11,528 nucleotides of DNA from Bordetella sp. (GCA_027450125.1 DAIDKG010000354.1:1-11528); one strand, 5' to 3'. Numbered from the stretch's first letter, positions 1-7,345 are shown. Notes: generated from the letters alone by a model not told the origin. Translations and numbers: made by a program.

Positions 1-699
1 AAAAGGCTCGATATAAGCATTGCTGATGCCCGACTGGCGCAGCTTGGCGTAGCGCGACTGGGCGTCTGCCGGTGAGCTGTAGGCCGCGATCTGCAGCACG
101 TAGTTGCCGGCGCCCGGGGCAGGCTTGGCCGGTGAGGCGGCGGGCGGTTTACGGCCTTCGAGCAATGCCATGGCAACCGCGCCGTCATCGGTGCGCACCA
201 CCGGGGCAGGCTTGGCCTGAGGTTTGCTTTCGGCGGGTTTGCTGGGTGGCGGGTTCTGATCCTGCTTGGCCAGGGAGCGCTGCAGGTCGGCCATGGCCGG
301 CGCTTCGGGTATGGGCGCCGCCGGAGTCGAGGCAGACGGGGCCGGCGCAGAACTCGAGGGCGCGGGCGCGGGGCTGGATACGTCAGCCGCGGGCTGGGCT
401 GCGGGGGCAGGCGCCTCCGCTTGGGCGGACTGCTGCGCCTGCGGCTCGGACACCGCTGGCTGATAAGGCGCATCCTTGCCGGGAATGCGCACCGAGACAT
501 CGTCGGCAGTCTGCGCTGGACGCGAATCCAGCACCATGGGCAAGATGATGACGGCAGCCAGCACCAGGATCACCGAACCCGCCAGGCGCCTGCGGGCGCG
601 CGCGCGCAATTCGGCCGCCTGGATCTCGCTGGACACGGGTGGGCGCCGTGCTTCGCCCTTCCTGGCGGTGGCGGAATCTTTACGAGTGAATAAGCCCAT
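1..699 (-). CDS. dedD: SPOR-domain inner-membrane protein, DedD-like (partial, C-terminus beyond the window)
   Basis: Reading the minus strand from the ATG at 699 gives 233 codons with no stop to the window edge. The protein starts MGLFTRKDSA and has a short basic cytoplasmic N-terminus (about residues 1-38, with RARARRR just before the membrane). A single transmembrane helix follows (about 39-57, GSVILVLAAVIILPMVL), then a long Pro/Ala/Ser/Gln-rich linker (about 60-195). A SPOR domain begins near residue 198 (GNYVLQIAAYSSPADAQSRY) and is cut by the edge. SPOR domains bind denuded septal peptidoglycan, so a role at the division site is expected from the family. It lies 59 bases downstream of folC, as in the well-known folC-dedD order. 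No clear Shine-Dalgarno precedes the chosen ATG, but no better in-frame start is evident. The SPOR call is firm. The DedD name rests on layout and neighbour; another SPOR protein (FtsN-like) is less likely. Confidence 0.82.
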   Translation of the reverse strand, partial: MGLFTRKDSATARKGEARRPPVSSEIQAAELRARARRRLAGSVILVLAAVIILPMVLDSRPAQTADDVSVRIPGKDAPYQPAVSEPQAQQSAQAEAPAPAAQPAADVSSPAPAPSSSAPAPSASTPAAPIPEAPAMADLQRSLAKQDQNPPPSKPAESKPQAKPAPVVRTDDGAVAMALLEGRKPPAASPAKPAPGAGNYVLQIAAYSSPADAQSRYAKLRQSGISNAYIEPF

Positions 700-758
700 T
701 ATGGCGCCCGAGGTCTGTCGTTGCTGTCCGGCTTGCTGCCCGATATTCGACCAACCGG

Positions 759-2069
759 TCAGGTCGATCGGCCCAGCGCCTGCATGACGGCGGACACGGT
801 GAGAAAGGAACCGAACACGAGAATTCTATCATTCTCACCTGCCGCTTCCCGCGCCACCGCGTAAGCCGCGGCCGGGTCCGGGCAGGCCTGCACGCCCGGC
901 GCCTCGCCGTCGGGCGGCAGCGCAGCCAGGGCAGCTTGCACCTTTGCGGCCAGGGCATCGCCCGTGACAGCGCGCGGTCCCGGCAGACCGGCGCAATACC
1001 AGCGGTCGATGCGGCGGCCCAGCTTGGCGACCACGCCGGCGATGTCCTTGTCCGACAACATGCCGAATACCGCATAGGTGTAGGGGTGGTAACCCATGTT
1101 GTCGAGATTCTGCGCCAGCACCGCTGCCGCGTGCGGGTTGTGCGCCACATCCAGAATGACCAGCGGCTGGCCGGGCAGGATCTGGAAGCGCCCCGGCAGC
1201 ATGGCCTGCGCCAGGCCCTGGCGCACCGCCTGCTGCGGCACCGGCAGCCGGTCGCGCACCGACTCGAGCGCCGCCAGGGTGGCAGAGGCGTTGAGCAGCT
1301 GGTTGGCCCCGCGCAACGCGGGATAGGCCAGCGCTGCGCGGCGCTGGCCGCGTCCGCCATAGGCCCACTGCTGGCGGTCGCCGGAATAATTGAAATCGCG
1401 CCCGAACAGCCACAGGTCAGCACCGATCTTGCCGGCATAGTCGAGCAGGGACTGGGGCGGCACCGGGTCGCTGCAGATGGCGGGCCGGCCGGCGCGATAG
1501 ATGTGGGCCTTCTCGTAACCTATGGCTTCCCGGGTGTCGCCCAGGTAATCCATGTGATCCAGATCGACGCTGGTGATGATCGAGCAGTCGGCGTCGACGA
1601 TGTTGACGGCGTCCAGGCGGCCGCCCAGCCCTACTTCGAGCACCACGGCATCGAGGCTGCCCTGGGCGAAAAGGCGCAGCGCCGCCAGCGTGGTGTACTC
1701 GAAATAGGACAGGCTGATCTCGGCGCGGGCCGCTTCGATGGCCTGAAACTGAGCGACCAGCGCGTTATCCGTCACCAATTCTCCGTTGATGCGGATGCGC
1801 TCATTGAAACGAAGCAGGTGCGGTGACGTATAAAGCCCGACTCTGTAGCCCGCCGCCAGCAGCATGGACTCCAGCATGGCGCAGGTCGATCCCTTGCCAT
1901 TGGTGCCCCCCACGACGAATTTCACCGCCTCCAGCCGGATATCCAGACGCCGGGCCACCTCGCTCACCCGTTCCAAACCCATGTCTATCGGTTTGCCATG
2001 CAGGACTTCCAGGTAATGCAACCAGCCGTCCAGAGAGGTGGAGGCATCGGGAGAAGCGACAGCGGACAT
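759..2069 (-). CDS. folC: Bifunctional dihydrofolate synthase / folylpolyglutamate synthase
   Basis: A complete 436-residue protein, slightly longer than E. coli FolC. It adds glutamate to dihydropteroate to form dihydrofolate and extends the glutamate tail of folates, using ATP, in the cytosol. Mur-ligase family landmarks appear in order: P-loop GGTNGKGST at residues 54-62; TSPHL at 81-85; EVGLGGRLDAVN at 145-156; DHMDYLG at 171-177; EKA with the expected carbamylated lysine at about 187; PGRFQI at 292-297; DVAHNPHA at 307-314; and FGMLSDKD at 335-342. The order and spacing are those of an intact enzyme. The residue after EKA is His (EKAHIYR), where I remember Gly as usual; this looks like a tolerated variant. 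The gene is transcribed away from flaG and is followed by dedD. A TAAAAT at 2105-2100 on the minus strand could be its -10, without a good -35. Confidence 0.96.
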   Translation of the reverse strand: MSAVASPDASTSLDGWLHYLEVLHGKPIDMGLERVSEVARRLDIRLEAVKFVVGGTNGKGSTCAMLESMLLAAGYRVGLYTSPHLLRFNERIRINGELVTDNALVAQFQAIEAARAEISLSYFEYTTLAALRLFAQGSLDAVVLEVGLGGRLDAVNIVDADCSIITSVDLDHMDYLGDTREAIGYEKAHIYRAGRPAICSDPVPPQSLLDYAGKIGADLWLFGRDFNYSGDRQQWAYGGRGQRRAALAYPALRGANQLLNASATLAALESVRDRLPVPQQAVRQGLAQAMLPGRFQILPGQPLVILDVAHNPHAAAVLAQNLDNMGYHPYTYAVFGMLSDKDIAGVVAKLGRRIDRWYCAGLPGPRAVTGDALAAKVQAALAALPPDGEAPGVQACPDPAAAYAVAREAAGENDRILVFGSFLTVSAVMQALGRST

Positions 2070-2159
2070 GAGCGAAATCGATAAAACGAATGACCCTCTA
2101 TTTTAACAGCCGACACGATCTTTCTACGACTGCTCCAGGCCGGGGAGAACGCAAGGGCG

Positions 2160-2208
2160 AGCGGCGCGAGACTTGCCGCTTCACGGGCCAGCCGGCAGCA
2201 AATGCCGG
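2160..2208. repeat. Two tandem small hairpins in the folC-flaG intergenic region
   Basis: The first has arms AGCGGC (2160-2165) and GCCGCT (2175-2180) around a 9-base loop. The second has arms CCGGCA (2192-2197) and TGCCGG (2203-2208) around a 5-base loop. Both are perfect 6-bp stems separated by 11 bases. Neither is followed by a T-tract on either strand, so they do not look like ordinary intrinsic terminators. They lie upstream of both genes' starts. Function unknown. Confidence 0.45.
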
Positions 2209-2275
2209 GAATTAGCCTGAATTTTCAATAATTTATATTTATTGACAATCCAGCTTGGGCATTTGTTTCGATTTC

Positions 2276-2302
2276 TAAAGTTTACTTAGAACCTGCCGTA
2301 AA
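2276..2302 (+). promoter_or_regulatory. Sigma-28 (FliA) promoter for flaG
   Basis: TAAAGTTT at 2276-2283 is a perfect match to the enterobacterial sigma-28 -35 element. After exactly 11 bases it is followed by GCCGTAAA at 2295-2302, against the consensus GCCGATAA (six of eight, with GCCG intact). Transcription would start near 2310 and give a leader of about 50 bases before the flaG ATG at 2361. Late, FliA-dependent expression is what is expected for flaG and the fliD, fliS and fliT genes behind it. Confidence 0.8.
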
Positions 2303-2360
2303 GTTTTGCGAGAAACCATACTAATAGCTGTGCTGAGCGTACCTATACCAGGAGCGAATC

Positions 2361-2741
2361 ATGGACATACTTTCGATCACCCCCCCTGCTGCGCCGCTCC
2401 CGCTGCCGCAAATGGCCGCCACGATAGCCGCAGCGGCCCAGCCCGTCGCGCCGACCACCAGCGCGTCAGACGGCCACAGCACGGATGGCTCCACCTCGCA
2501 GCAGCAAAAGAGCAGCTCGGGGTCGTCGGTCGATAAGGCCCTACAATCGGTCAACGATCAGTTGCAGGCCTGGTCCACCCAGATGCAGTTCACCATCGAT
2601 CCGCACACGCACCAGGTCGTGGTCGACATCATCGACCCGCAAACCGGCAAGACTATAGGCACCATCCCCTCCGAAACCATGCTGCGCATTGCCAAGATGA
2701 TCGCGAAATTCCAGGGCAATGCCGTAAAGACCGAAGCCTGA
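2361..2741 (+). CDS. flaG: FlaG family flagellar protein
   Basis: A 126-residue protein with a low-complexity Ala/Pro/Ser/Gln-rich N-terminal half (about 1-56) and a conserved FlaG-type C-terminal half (about 57-117). The latter includes VNDQLQAW, MQFTIDPHTHQVVVDIID and TGKTIGTIPSETMLRIAKMI, matching the family pattern of an amphipathic helix, beta strands and an IP-x-E helix. FlaG proteins are small and often encoded next to fliD; in other bacteria their loss alters filament length, but the mechanism is not settled. The start is supported by AGGAG at 2350-2354, six bases before the ATG, and by the sigma-28 promoter upstream. It is the first gene of the late block flaG-fliD-fliS-fliT. A signal peptide is not evident. 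Confidence 0.9.
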   Translation: MDILSITPPAAPLPLPQMAATIAAAAQPVAPTTSASDGHSTDGSTSQQQKSSSGSSVDKALQSVNDQLQAWSTQMQFTIDPHTHQVVVDIIDPQTGKTIGTIPSETMLRIAKMIAKFQGNAVKTEA

Positions 2742-2746
2742 CCAGG

Positions 2747-2766
2747 CGGAAGATTCGTTTCTTCCG
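2747..2766. repeat. Short hairpin after flaG
   Basis: Seven-base perfect inverted repeat CGGAAGA (2747-2753) and TCTTCCG (2760-2766) with a 6-base loop, starting 6 bases after the flaG stop. The plus-strand sequence that follows is AGAAAAAGCG, not a T-tract, so it is not a classical terminator. It may stabilise or partly separate the flaG and fliD messages. Confidence 0.4.
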
Positions 2767-2867
2767 AGAAAAAGCGCATCTTATCCCTCTTGCCCTACCG
2801 ATCAGATACGCCCTGTATTGAGCAAAATTAACGTCGTACCGCCTGCCAAGGCAGAAGGAGCAGTTTC

Positions 2868-4310
2868 ATGTCCACCAGCGCCATAAGCAACACTAGCAAC
2901 GCGGGCCTGATCACCTCGCTGGGTGTGGGCTCCAGCCTGGATCTCGCAGGCCTGTTGAGTTCGCTGCAATCGGCCGAACTGGCTCCGACCTCCGTTCTGC
3001 TCAATCGCATCAGCAGCGTTCAGACGCAGATCTCGGCTTACGGCACCTTGCAAAGCGCCGTCCAGGCGGTGCAAAGCGCCGCGGCGACCCTGGGGCAGGC
3101 AAGCACTTTCAATTCTGTCAAGACCGGCGTCACGGGCAGCGACATAACCGCCACGGCCGCCACGGGCGCCATTGCGGGCTCCTACAAGGTCGTCGTCACC
3201 GCGCTGGCGCAGGCCGACCAGCTTCAGTCCTCCACCGCCATCTCCAGCACGACGGCGGGCAGCCAGAGTTTCGGCAGTGGCGGATCCATCACCATTACGC
3301 TGGCCAACGGGTCCAGCCAGACCATCAACCTGTCCGGCAACAGCGACACCAGCCTGCAGGGCGTAATCAACGCCATCAACAGCGACAGCTCGGCCGGCGT
3401 GAATGCCACCGCGGTCAACAACGGCAACGGCGGCGAGTACCTGATGATCAGCGGGTCGCAGACCGGCACGGCCAACGCCATCTCGAGCATCAGCGTGAGC
3501 GGCAACAGCACGCTGGCCAGCGCGCTGAACTACACCGCCGGCGGCTCAGGCAACAGCCTGAGCCTGACGCAATCGGCCCAGAATGCCGCCCTCACGATCA
3601 ACGGCATCGCTGTCACCAGCGGCACCAATACCGTCCAGGGCGCCATCAACAATGTCACGCTCACGCTCAACAGCGTCACGGCCTCAGGCGGCAGCGACAC
3701 GCTCAACCTGACGACCGATCCGACTGTCGCCGAGAACGCGGTAAAGTCTTTTGTAACCGCCTACAACGCGCTGCAGAGCACCATCAGTAGCCTGACTGCG
3801 TTCAGCACGACCAACAACACCTCCAGTCCGCTCACGGGAGACAACACCACGCACAGCGCGCAATCGGCAATCGCGCAGGCGCTGCAGGTCTATATCGGCA
3901 CGGGCACGTTACATTCGCTGGCCGACCTGGGCATTACCACCAATGCCCAGACCGGCCAGCTCAACCTCGACACCACCAAGCTGGATCAGGCGATAACCAC
4001 GGATCCGACCGATGCGGCCGCCCTGTTCACCAGCACCAGCGGCTTGGCCGCCAATATCCAGAACGCGACCACGGGCATCCTGGGCAACGCCTCGACCGGC
4101 GTGACAGGCTCGCTTTCCTATGCAACCAGCGGGCTGCAGCAAACCATCACTGCGCTGCAAAACCAGTACACATCGCTGCTGAGCACCGTCACGGGAGACA
4201 TGAACCGGTATCGCACCGAGTTCACCAATCTGGACGCCATGCTCGCCACGATGAATAGCACCAGCAATTATCTCACTCAACAATTCAACGCGATGAACAA
4301 GTCGTCGTAA
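2868..4310 (+). CDS. fliD: Flagellar filament cap protein FliD (HAP2)
   Basis: A 480-residue protein rich in Ser, Thr, Asn and Ala, as usual for axial proteins. The FliD N-terminal domain covers about residues 11-110: GVGSSLDLAGLLSSLQSAEL, then a helical stretch with QTQISAYGTLQSAVQAV. The variable central domains follow (about 110-235). The FliD C-terminal domain starts near 240 (ALTINGIAVTSGTNTVQGAI, then VTLTLNSV) and ends in a helical terminus (NYLTQQFNAMNKSS). FliD is exported by the flagellar type III apparatus and forms the cap under which flagellin polymerises. The start is supported by AGAAGGAG at 2853-2860, seven bases before the ATG. It lies 126 bases after flaG with no promoter I could recognise between them, and 16 bases before fliS. 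Length is near that of Salmonella FliD. Confidence 0.96.
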   Translation: MSTSAISNTSNAGLITSLGVGSSLDLAGLLSSLQSAELAPTSVLLNRISSVQTQISAYGTLQSAVQAVQSAAATLGQASTFNSVKTGVTGSDITATAATGAIAGSYKVVVTALAQADQLQSSTAISSTTAGSQSFGSGGSITITLANGSSQTINLSGNSDTSLQGVINAINSDSSAGVNATAVNNGNGGEYLMISGSQTGTANAISSISVSGNSTLASALNYTAGGSGNSLSLTQSAQNAALTINGIAVTSGTNTVQGAINNVTLTLNSVTASGGSDTLNLTTDPTVAENAVKSFVTAYNALQSTISSLTAFSTTNNTSSPLTGDNTTHSAQSAIAQALQVYIGTGTLHSLADLGITTNAQTGQLNLDTTKLDQAITTDPTDAAALFTSTSGLAANIQNATTGILGNASTGVTGSLSYATSGLQQTITALQNQYTSLLSTVTGDMNRYRTEFTNLDAMLATMNSTSNYLTQQFNAMNKSS

Positions 4311-4326
4311 CAACACGTTTTTTGCC

Positions 4327-4782
4327 ATGGCTTACGCAGAACGACGGACCTCCTATACCAATCGCTCCACTCGATCGTACGCCGATGTGGGCCTGGAAAC
4401 AGCGGTATTGAATGCGTCGCCCAACCGGCTGATCACCCTGTTGTTCACCGGGGCGCGAACGGCAATCGCCAAGGCCAAAATCCATATGGAGGCGGGCCAG
4501 ATTCCGGAGCGCGGCAAAGCCATAAGCCACGCCACCCGCATCGTGGACGAAGGCCTCAGGCAAAGCCTGAACCTCTCGGCTGGCGGTGAGGTCGCCGAGA
4601 ATCTGGACCGACTCTACAACTACATCATCCGCAGCCTTTATCTGGCCAACTACAGAGCCGACATCGAGCAATTGAACATCGCCGACCGTTTGCTGGCCGA
4701 ATTGCAGACCGCCTGGCAGCAGGCAGCGGATCCCCAGCCGCAAGCCATGGACGAGCCGCAAGCGGACCCGCTGCAGCCCTGA
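4327..4782 (+). CDS. fliS: Flagellin export chaperone FliS
   Basis: A 151-residue, mainly helical protein with the FliS pattern. It has an N-terminal segment rich in Tyr, Ser and Arg (YTNRSTRSYADVGLETAV), then ASPNRLITLLFTGARTAIAKAK at about 30-51, ERGKAISHATRIVDEGLRQSL at about 61-81, and LDRLYNYIIRSLYLANYRAD near 106-125. FliS binds the C-terminal helix of flagellin in the cytoplasm, prevents early polymerisation and delivers it to the export gate. The last roughly 20 residues form a Pro/Gln/Ala-rich tail (QQAADPQPQAMDEPQADPLQ) that makes it longer than typical FliS of about 130 residues. It starts 16 bases after the fliD stop and has no clear Shine-Dalgarno, so translation may depend on ribosomes finishing fliD. 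Confidence 0.95.
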   Translation: MAYAERRTSYTNRSTRSYADVGLETAVLNASPNRLITLLFTGARTAIAKAKIHMEAGQIPERGKAISHATRIVDEGLRQSLNLSAGGEVAENLDRLYNYIIRSLYLANYRADIEQLNIADRLLAELQTAWQQAADPQPQAMDEPQADPLQP

Positions 4783-4807
4783 CTTGCGCCTGATTCACGA
4801 GGCCCTC

Positions 4808-5155
4808 ATGACGTCAACGCCGGCACCCGTGCTGGACATCTACAGGAGCATTGCCCACATCACGGGGGCAATGCTTACTGCTGCACAGGCGGATGACTGG
4901 GGCAAAGTCGTGGATTACGGCATGGAATATTGTCAATCCGTCGAACGCCTGCGCAGCATCGAAGCCGGCGAACTCCCGCTCGACAGCGCGGCGCGCGGCG
5001 TCAAATACGACCTGCTGGTGCAGATTCTGGACAACGATGCGGCCGTTCGCGACCTGGCCATGCCGCAATTGAAGAATCTGAGCCATATGCTTGGCCGCAT
5101 GCGCCGTCAGCAGTCGTTGATGCTCGCCTATCAGGGCCGGACGCCTAGCCTATGA
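4808..5155 (+). CDS. fliT: FliT-like flagellar chaperone
   Basis: A 115-residue, probably all-helical protein, about the length of Salmonella FliT. A longer reading from a TTG at 4784 is possible, but the ATG at 4808 is preferred because GAGG (4799-4802) lies five bases upstream. It contains helices such as LDIYRSIAHITGAMLTAAQADDW and a basic C-terminal helix (LSHMLGRMRRQQSLMLAYQG). FliT sequences diverge strongly, so the call rests on helical character, size and position directly after fliS and before the fliK-like gene. In enterobacteria FliT chaperones the cap protein FliD and binds FlhDC and FliI. Here only the FliD chaperone role should be presumed. Its TGA overlaps the ATG of the next gene (ATGA at 5152-5155). 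Confidence 0.75.
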   Translation: MTSTPAPVLDIYRSIAHITGAMLTAAQADDWGKVVDYGMEYCQSVERLRSIEAGELPLDSAARGVKYDLLVQILDNDAAVRDLAMPQLKNLSHMLGRMRRQQSLMLAYQGRTPSL

Positions 5156-6558
5156 GCGCAGTTGGGCCGCCAGCCCTGAGCAGCATACTGGTGCAACGGC
5201 TGGACGCCGTGCTGGGCACCAGCATGTCGGCCTACGCCAACCTGCTCAACGGCGCCCGTCCCGATGCCGTGGCGCCGCCGGCAGACCCGGAGAAAAATCC
5301 GCAGCTGGACCAGAACGGCCAGCCCATACTTCCTCAGGCCCAAGGCGATACGGCACAACAGATCGCCAACGCCAAGACAGCGGCGATGTTGTCGCTGGCT
5401 GCCCGGGGACTGATCACCAGCACAGATCTCACCCCCTCGGCCCCTACCACGCTGGGGGCAACCGCCCGCACGATCCTGGCGCTGTTGGCCCAGTCGCCCG
5501 ACAAGGCGCCGCCCAGCCTGGGCAAGGCGCCGTTGCTATGGACGGCGCCGGGCGGCAGCCAGGATGAACCCAGCAGCGCCTCGGGCGCGCAAACTGACCA
5601 GACGGGCGGCCAGCCCGCCCCGATAGGCCAGCAGACGAAATCGGCCGTACAGCAGGCAGGCCAGCAATCCGAGAACCCGCAGGAGCAGCAGTCCCAGACA
5701 GCCCCCTCACCGAATCAGGCGCCGCTTGCAGCTTCCGGCTCGGCTGCGGCCCGCTCCAGCCAGCAGGCTTCGGCCCCGCTGGCAGCCGGCCAGACGAGCG
5801 GCACGCAATTTGCAACGGCCAGCACGGCCCAGGCGGCTCAGCTTACGCAGGCGCTGCGCTCAGCCTTGCAACAAACCGGTCTGTTCTACGAATCGCACCT
5901 GACGCAATTGGCGTTTGGCCAACGCGCCGTCCAGGAACTGGCCAAGGAGCCGCAGGCCCAGTTGGCGCAGGATGCAGTCATCCGCCGCGACACGCCGGTG
6001 CCGAACAATGCACAGGCCGTGCAGGCTCCGGCGCAGAACAACTTCCAGAGCCCCGCCGGCCTGGCGGCGCGAAACGGACCTGCTGCGCCGCAAAACCCGC
6101 CAACCGCCAGCGCAGGCAACAGTTCCACCAGCCTGAGCCTTTCCGGCGCGCTGACATCGGGGGACAACCCCCTGGCCGGAATCCATCCTGCCGCCACATC
6201 GCTGGTTCATCAGCAGTTGGACGTGCTGGCCAACCAGGCCCTGGTCTGGCAAGGCCAGGCTTGGCCCGGTGCACACATGGAATGGGAAGTGGCGCGCGAC
6301 CGCACCCAGGGCGGCGAACTCATGGACAATGAGCACTGGGCCACCCGCCTGCAGATCGAGCTGCCGAACCTAGGGTTGGTCCAGGCGCGCTTGAATCTTG
6401 CGGGGAATCAGGTGGTGATGAGCCTGGTTGCGCCCAGCAGCGCCGGCATTCTGAGCCAGAACAGCAATGCGCTGCGCCAGCAGTTCATCGCCACGGGGCT
6501 GGCGCTGAGCCAGCTTACCGTCGACACCCAGCCACCCTCGCCTTTCGATCTGTCATGA
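5152..6558 (+). CDS. fliK: FliK-like flagellar hook-length control protein
   Basis: A 468-residue protein. An N-terminal part (about 1-120) is followed by a long, probably disordered centre very rich in Gln, Ala, Pro and Ser (about 140-345). The compact C-terminal region (about 350-460) includes MEWEV at 376-380, then WATRLQIELPNLGLVQARLNL from 396, NQVVMSLVAPSS, and LRQQFIATGLALSQLTVD. That end matches the FliK C-terminal (Flg_hook) domain pattern, which in known FliK proteins contacts FlhB to switch export from hook to filament substrates once the hook is long enough. The gene overlaps fliT upstream and the fhlB-like gene downstream by four bases each. In enterobacteria fliK follows fliI and fliJ, so this copy lies outside that position; a second FliK beyond the right edge cannot be excluded, and the symbol is given with that reserve. 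Confidence 0.82.
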   Translation: MSAVGPPALSSILVQRLDAVLGTSMSAYANLLNGARPDAVAPPADPEKNPQLDQNGQPILPQAQGDTAQQIANAKTAAMLSLAARGLITSTDLTPSAPTTLGATARTILALLAQSPDKAPPSLGKAPLLWTAPGGSQDEPSSASGAQTDQTGGQPAPIGQQTKSAVQQAGQQSENPQEQQSQTAPSPNQAPLAASGSAAARSSQQASAPLAAGQTSGTQFATASTAQAAQLTQALRSALQQTGLFYESHLTQLAFGQRAVQELAKEPQAQLAQDAVIRRDTPVPNNAQAVQAPAQNNFQSPAGLAARNGPAAPQNPPTASAGNSSTSLSLSGALTSGDNPLAGIHPAATSLVHQQLDVLANQALVWQGQAWPGAHMEWEVARDRTQGGELMDNEHWATRLQIELPNLGLVQARLNLAGNQVVMSLVAPSSAGILSQNSNALRQQFIATGLALSQLTVDTQPPSPFDLS

Positions 6559-6908
6559 CTACCCAGTATGCCGATCCGCGCCGGGCAGCCGTGGCCGTCT
6601 CTTACGACGAGGGCGAAGTCGCGCCTCGCGTCGTCGCCAAAGGCTATGGCAAGTTGGCCGACACGATCGTGCGCGTCGCGCACGAAAACGGCCTGTATGT
6701 TCACGAATCGTCGGAACTGGTCGGATTGCTCATGCAGGTCGACCTGGATTCGCACATCCCGCCCCAGCTCTACATGGCCGTTGCCGAATTGCTGGCCTGG
6801 CTGTATCGCCTGGAGTCGCGCAGCACCGCCGGCGCCGATGCGCTGGCGCCGGGCGGCCTGCCCATGCCGACCGCCGCAGCCTCAAGGCCGCGAAAAACTA
6901 CATCGTGA
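6555..6908 (+). CDS. Free-standing FlhB C-terminal-domain-like protein (FhlB-like)
   Basis: A 117-residue protein that corresponds to the cytoplasmic part of FlhB after its autocleavage site and lacks all FlhB membrane helices. Visible family features are [27 protein letters not shown] (about 12-38), [20 protein letters not shown], and [20 protein letters not shown]. Aligned by eye, the FlhB cleavage motif NPTH corresponds to DPRR (residues 7-10), so the protein starts almost at the cleavage point and should not cleave itself. Full-length FlhB selects export substrates and is switched by FliK. H. pylori HP1575, a similar stand-alone homologue, has been described as able to replace the missing FlhB C-terminal domain. 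The gene overlaps the fliK-like gene by ATGA (6555-6558), which fits a joint role. It ends by overlapping the fliE end on the other strand. Confidence 0.88.
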   Translation: MTTQYADPRRAAVAVSYDEGEVAPRVVAKGYGKLADTIVRVAHENGLYVHESSELVGLLMQVDLDSHIPPQLYMAVAELLAWLYRLESRSTAGADALAPGGLPMPTAAASRPRKTTS

Positions 6909-7248
6909 TCTGCGAAATCGTGTTGTAGGCGTTGACCAGGCGGTTACGTACCTGCACGGCCGTTTGAAAGCCGATATTGGCCTTCTGCGTGTTGATCATG
7001 ACGTCATTGAGCGACACATTGGGGTCGCCCAGCTCGAACCTCTCGGCCTGCAGCTTGGCCGCCTGCTGGGCATCGGAAATGCGCCGGATCGACTGCTTCA
7101 GCTCATCGGCAAAACTGACCGCCCCCGGGGTAGACGACACGCTGGGCGATAATTCCGAAGGATCGGATATCCCCTGCTGAGCAACCTGGACCAATGCCCG
7201 CATTTGCTGCAACATGTTTTCGACGCCGGATATGCCTGAAACCGCCAT
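6898..7248 (-). CDS. fliE: Flagellar hook-basal body complex protein FliE
   Basis: A 116-residue protein that joins the MS ring (FliF) to the proximal rod and is exported through the flagellar apparatus. Family features are a helical N-terminus ([17 protein letters not shown]), [20 protein letters not shown] in the middle, [20 protein letters not shown] (about 72-91), and the conserved end [20 protein letters not shown]. An AAGGAA on the minus strand, about nine bases before the ATG, supports the start. It is divergent from fliF, as in Salmonella. Its stop (TAG at 6900-6898) lies inside the last codons of the convergent fhlB-like gene, an 11-base overlap with no room for a terminator. Expression is probably middle class, from the fliE/fliF intergenic region. 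Confidence 0.95.
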   Translation of the reverse strand: MAVSGISGVENMLQQMRALVQVAQQGISDPSELSPSVSSTPGAVSFADELKQSIRRISDAQQAAKLQAERFELGDPNVSLNDVMINTQKANIGFQTAVQVRNRLVNAYNTISQITM

Positions 7249-7345
7249 GGATACGACTTCCTTGCAGGGTTCAATGGAAATTTGAGTCAGAATAGCGCCG
7301 CCGCTGCGCCTGCATTGCGGTCAAAAGCCGCCAAAACACCCAATA

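Larger units (their letters stand above)
2070..2360. other. Divergent intergenic region between folC and flaG
   Basis: No convincing gene lies in these 291 bases. The left half is GC-rich and holds two closely spaced perfect 6-bp hairpins (2160-2180 and 2192-2208). From about 2210 it becomes strongly AT-rich, unlike the surrounding genes, and contains the sigma-28 promoter match for flaG. A TTGACA at 2242-2247 has no acceptable -10 at 16-18 bases. A TAAAAT read on the minus strand (2105-2100) is a weak candidate -10 for folC. The region marks the junction between housekeeping genes and the flagellar cluster. Confidence 0.7.

Noticed and set aside
72..548. 158-codon plus-strand open frame rich in Arg, Pro and Ala
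   Set aside because: It lies opposite the SPOR-domain protein, whose linker codons create an open antisense frame. No known domain.
936..1826. 296-codon plus-strand open frame across folC
   Set aside because: folC carries all expected catalytic motifs on the minus strand. This is an antisense shadow.
2242..2277. TTGACA at 2242-2247 as a sigma-70 -35 for flaG
   Set aside because: No -10-like hexamer at 16-18 bases. The sigma-28 match just downstream is much better.
2747..2773. Hairpin after flaG as an intrinsic terminator
   Set aside because: It is followed by an A-rich, not T-rich, stretch on the plus strand. Kept only as a hairpin.
4784..4807. Upstream TTG start for the fliT-like gene
   Set aside because: It would add eight residues but has no ribosome site. 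The ATG at 4808 has GAGG five bases upstream.
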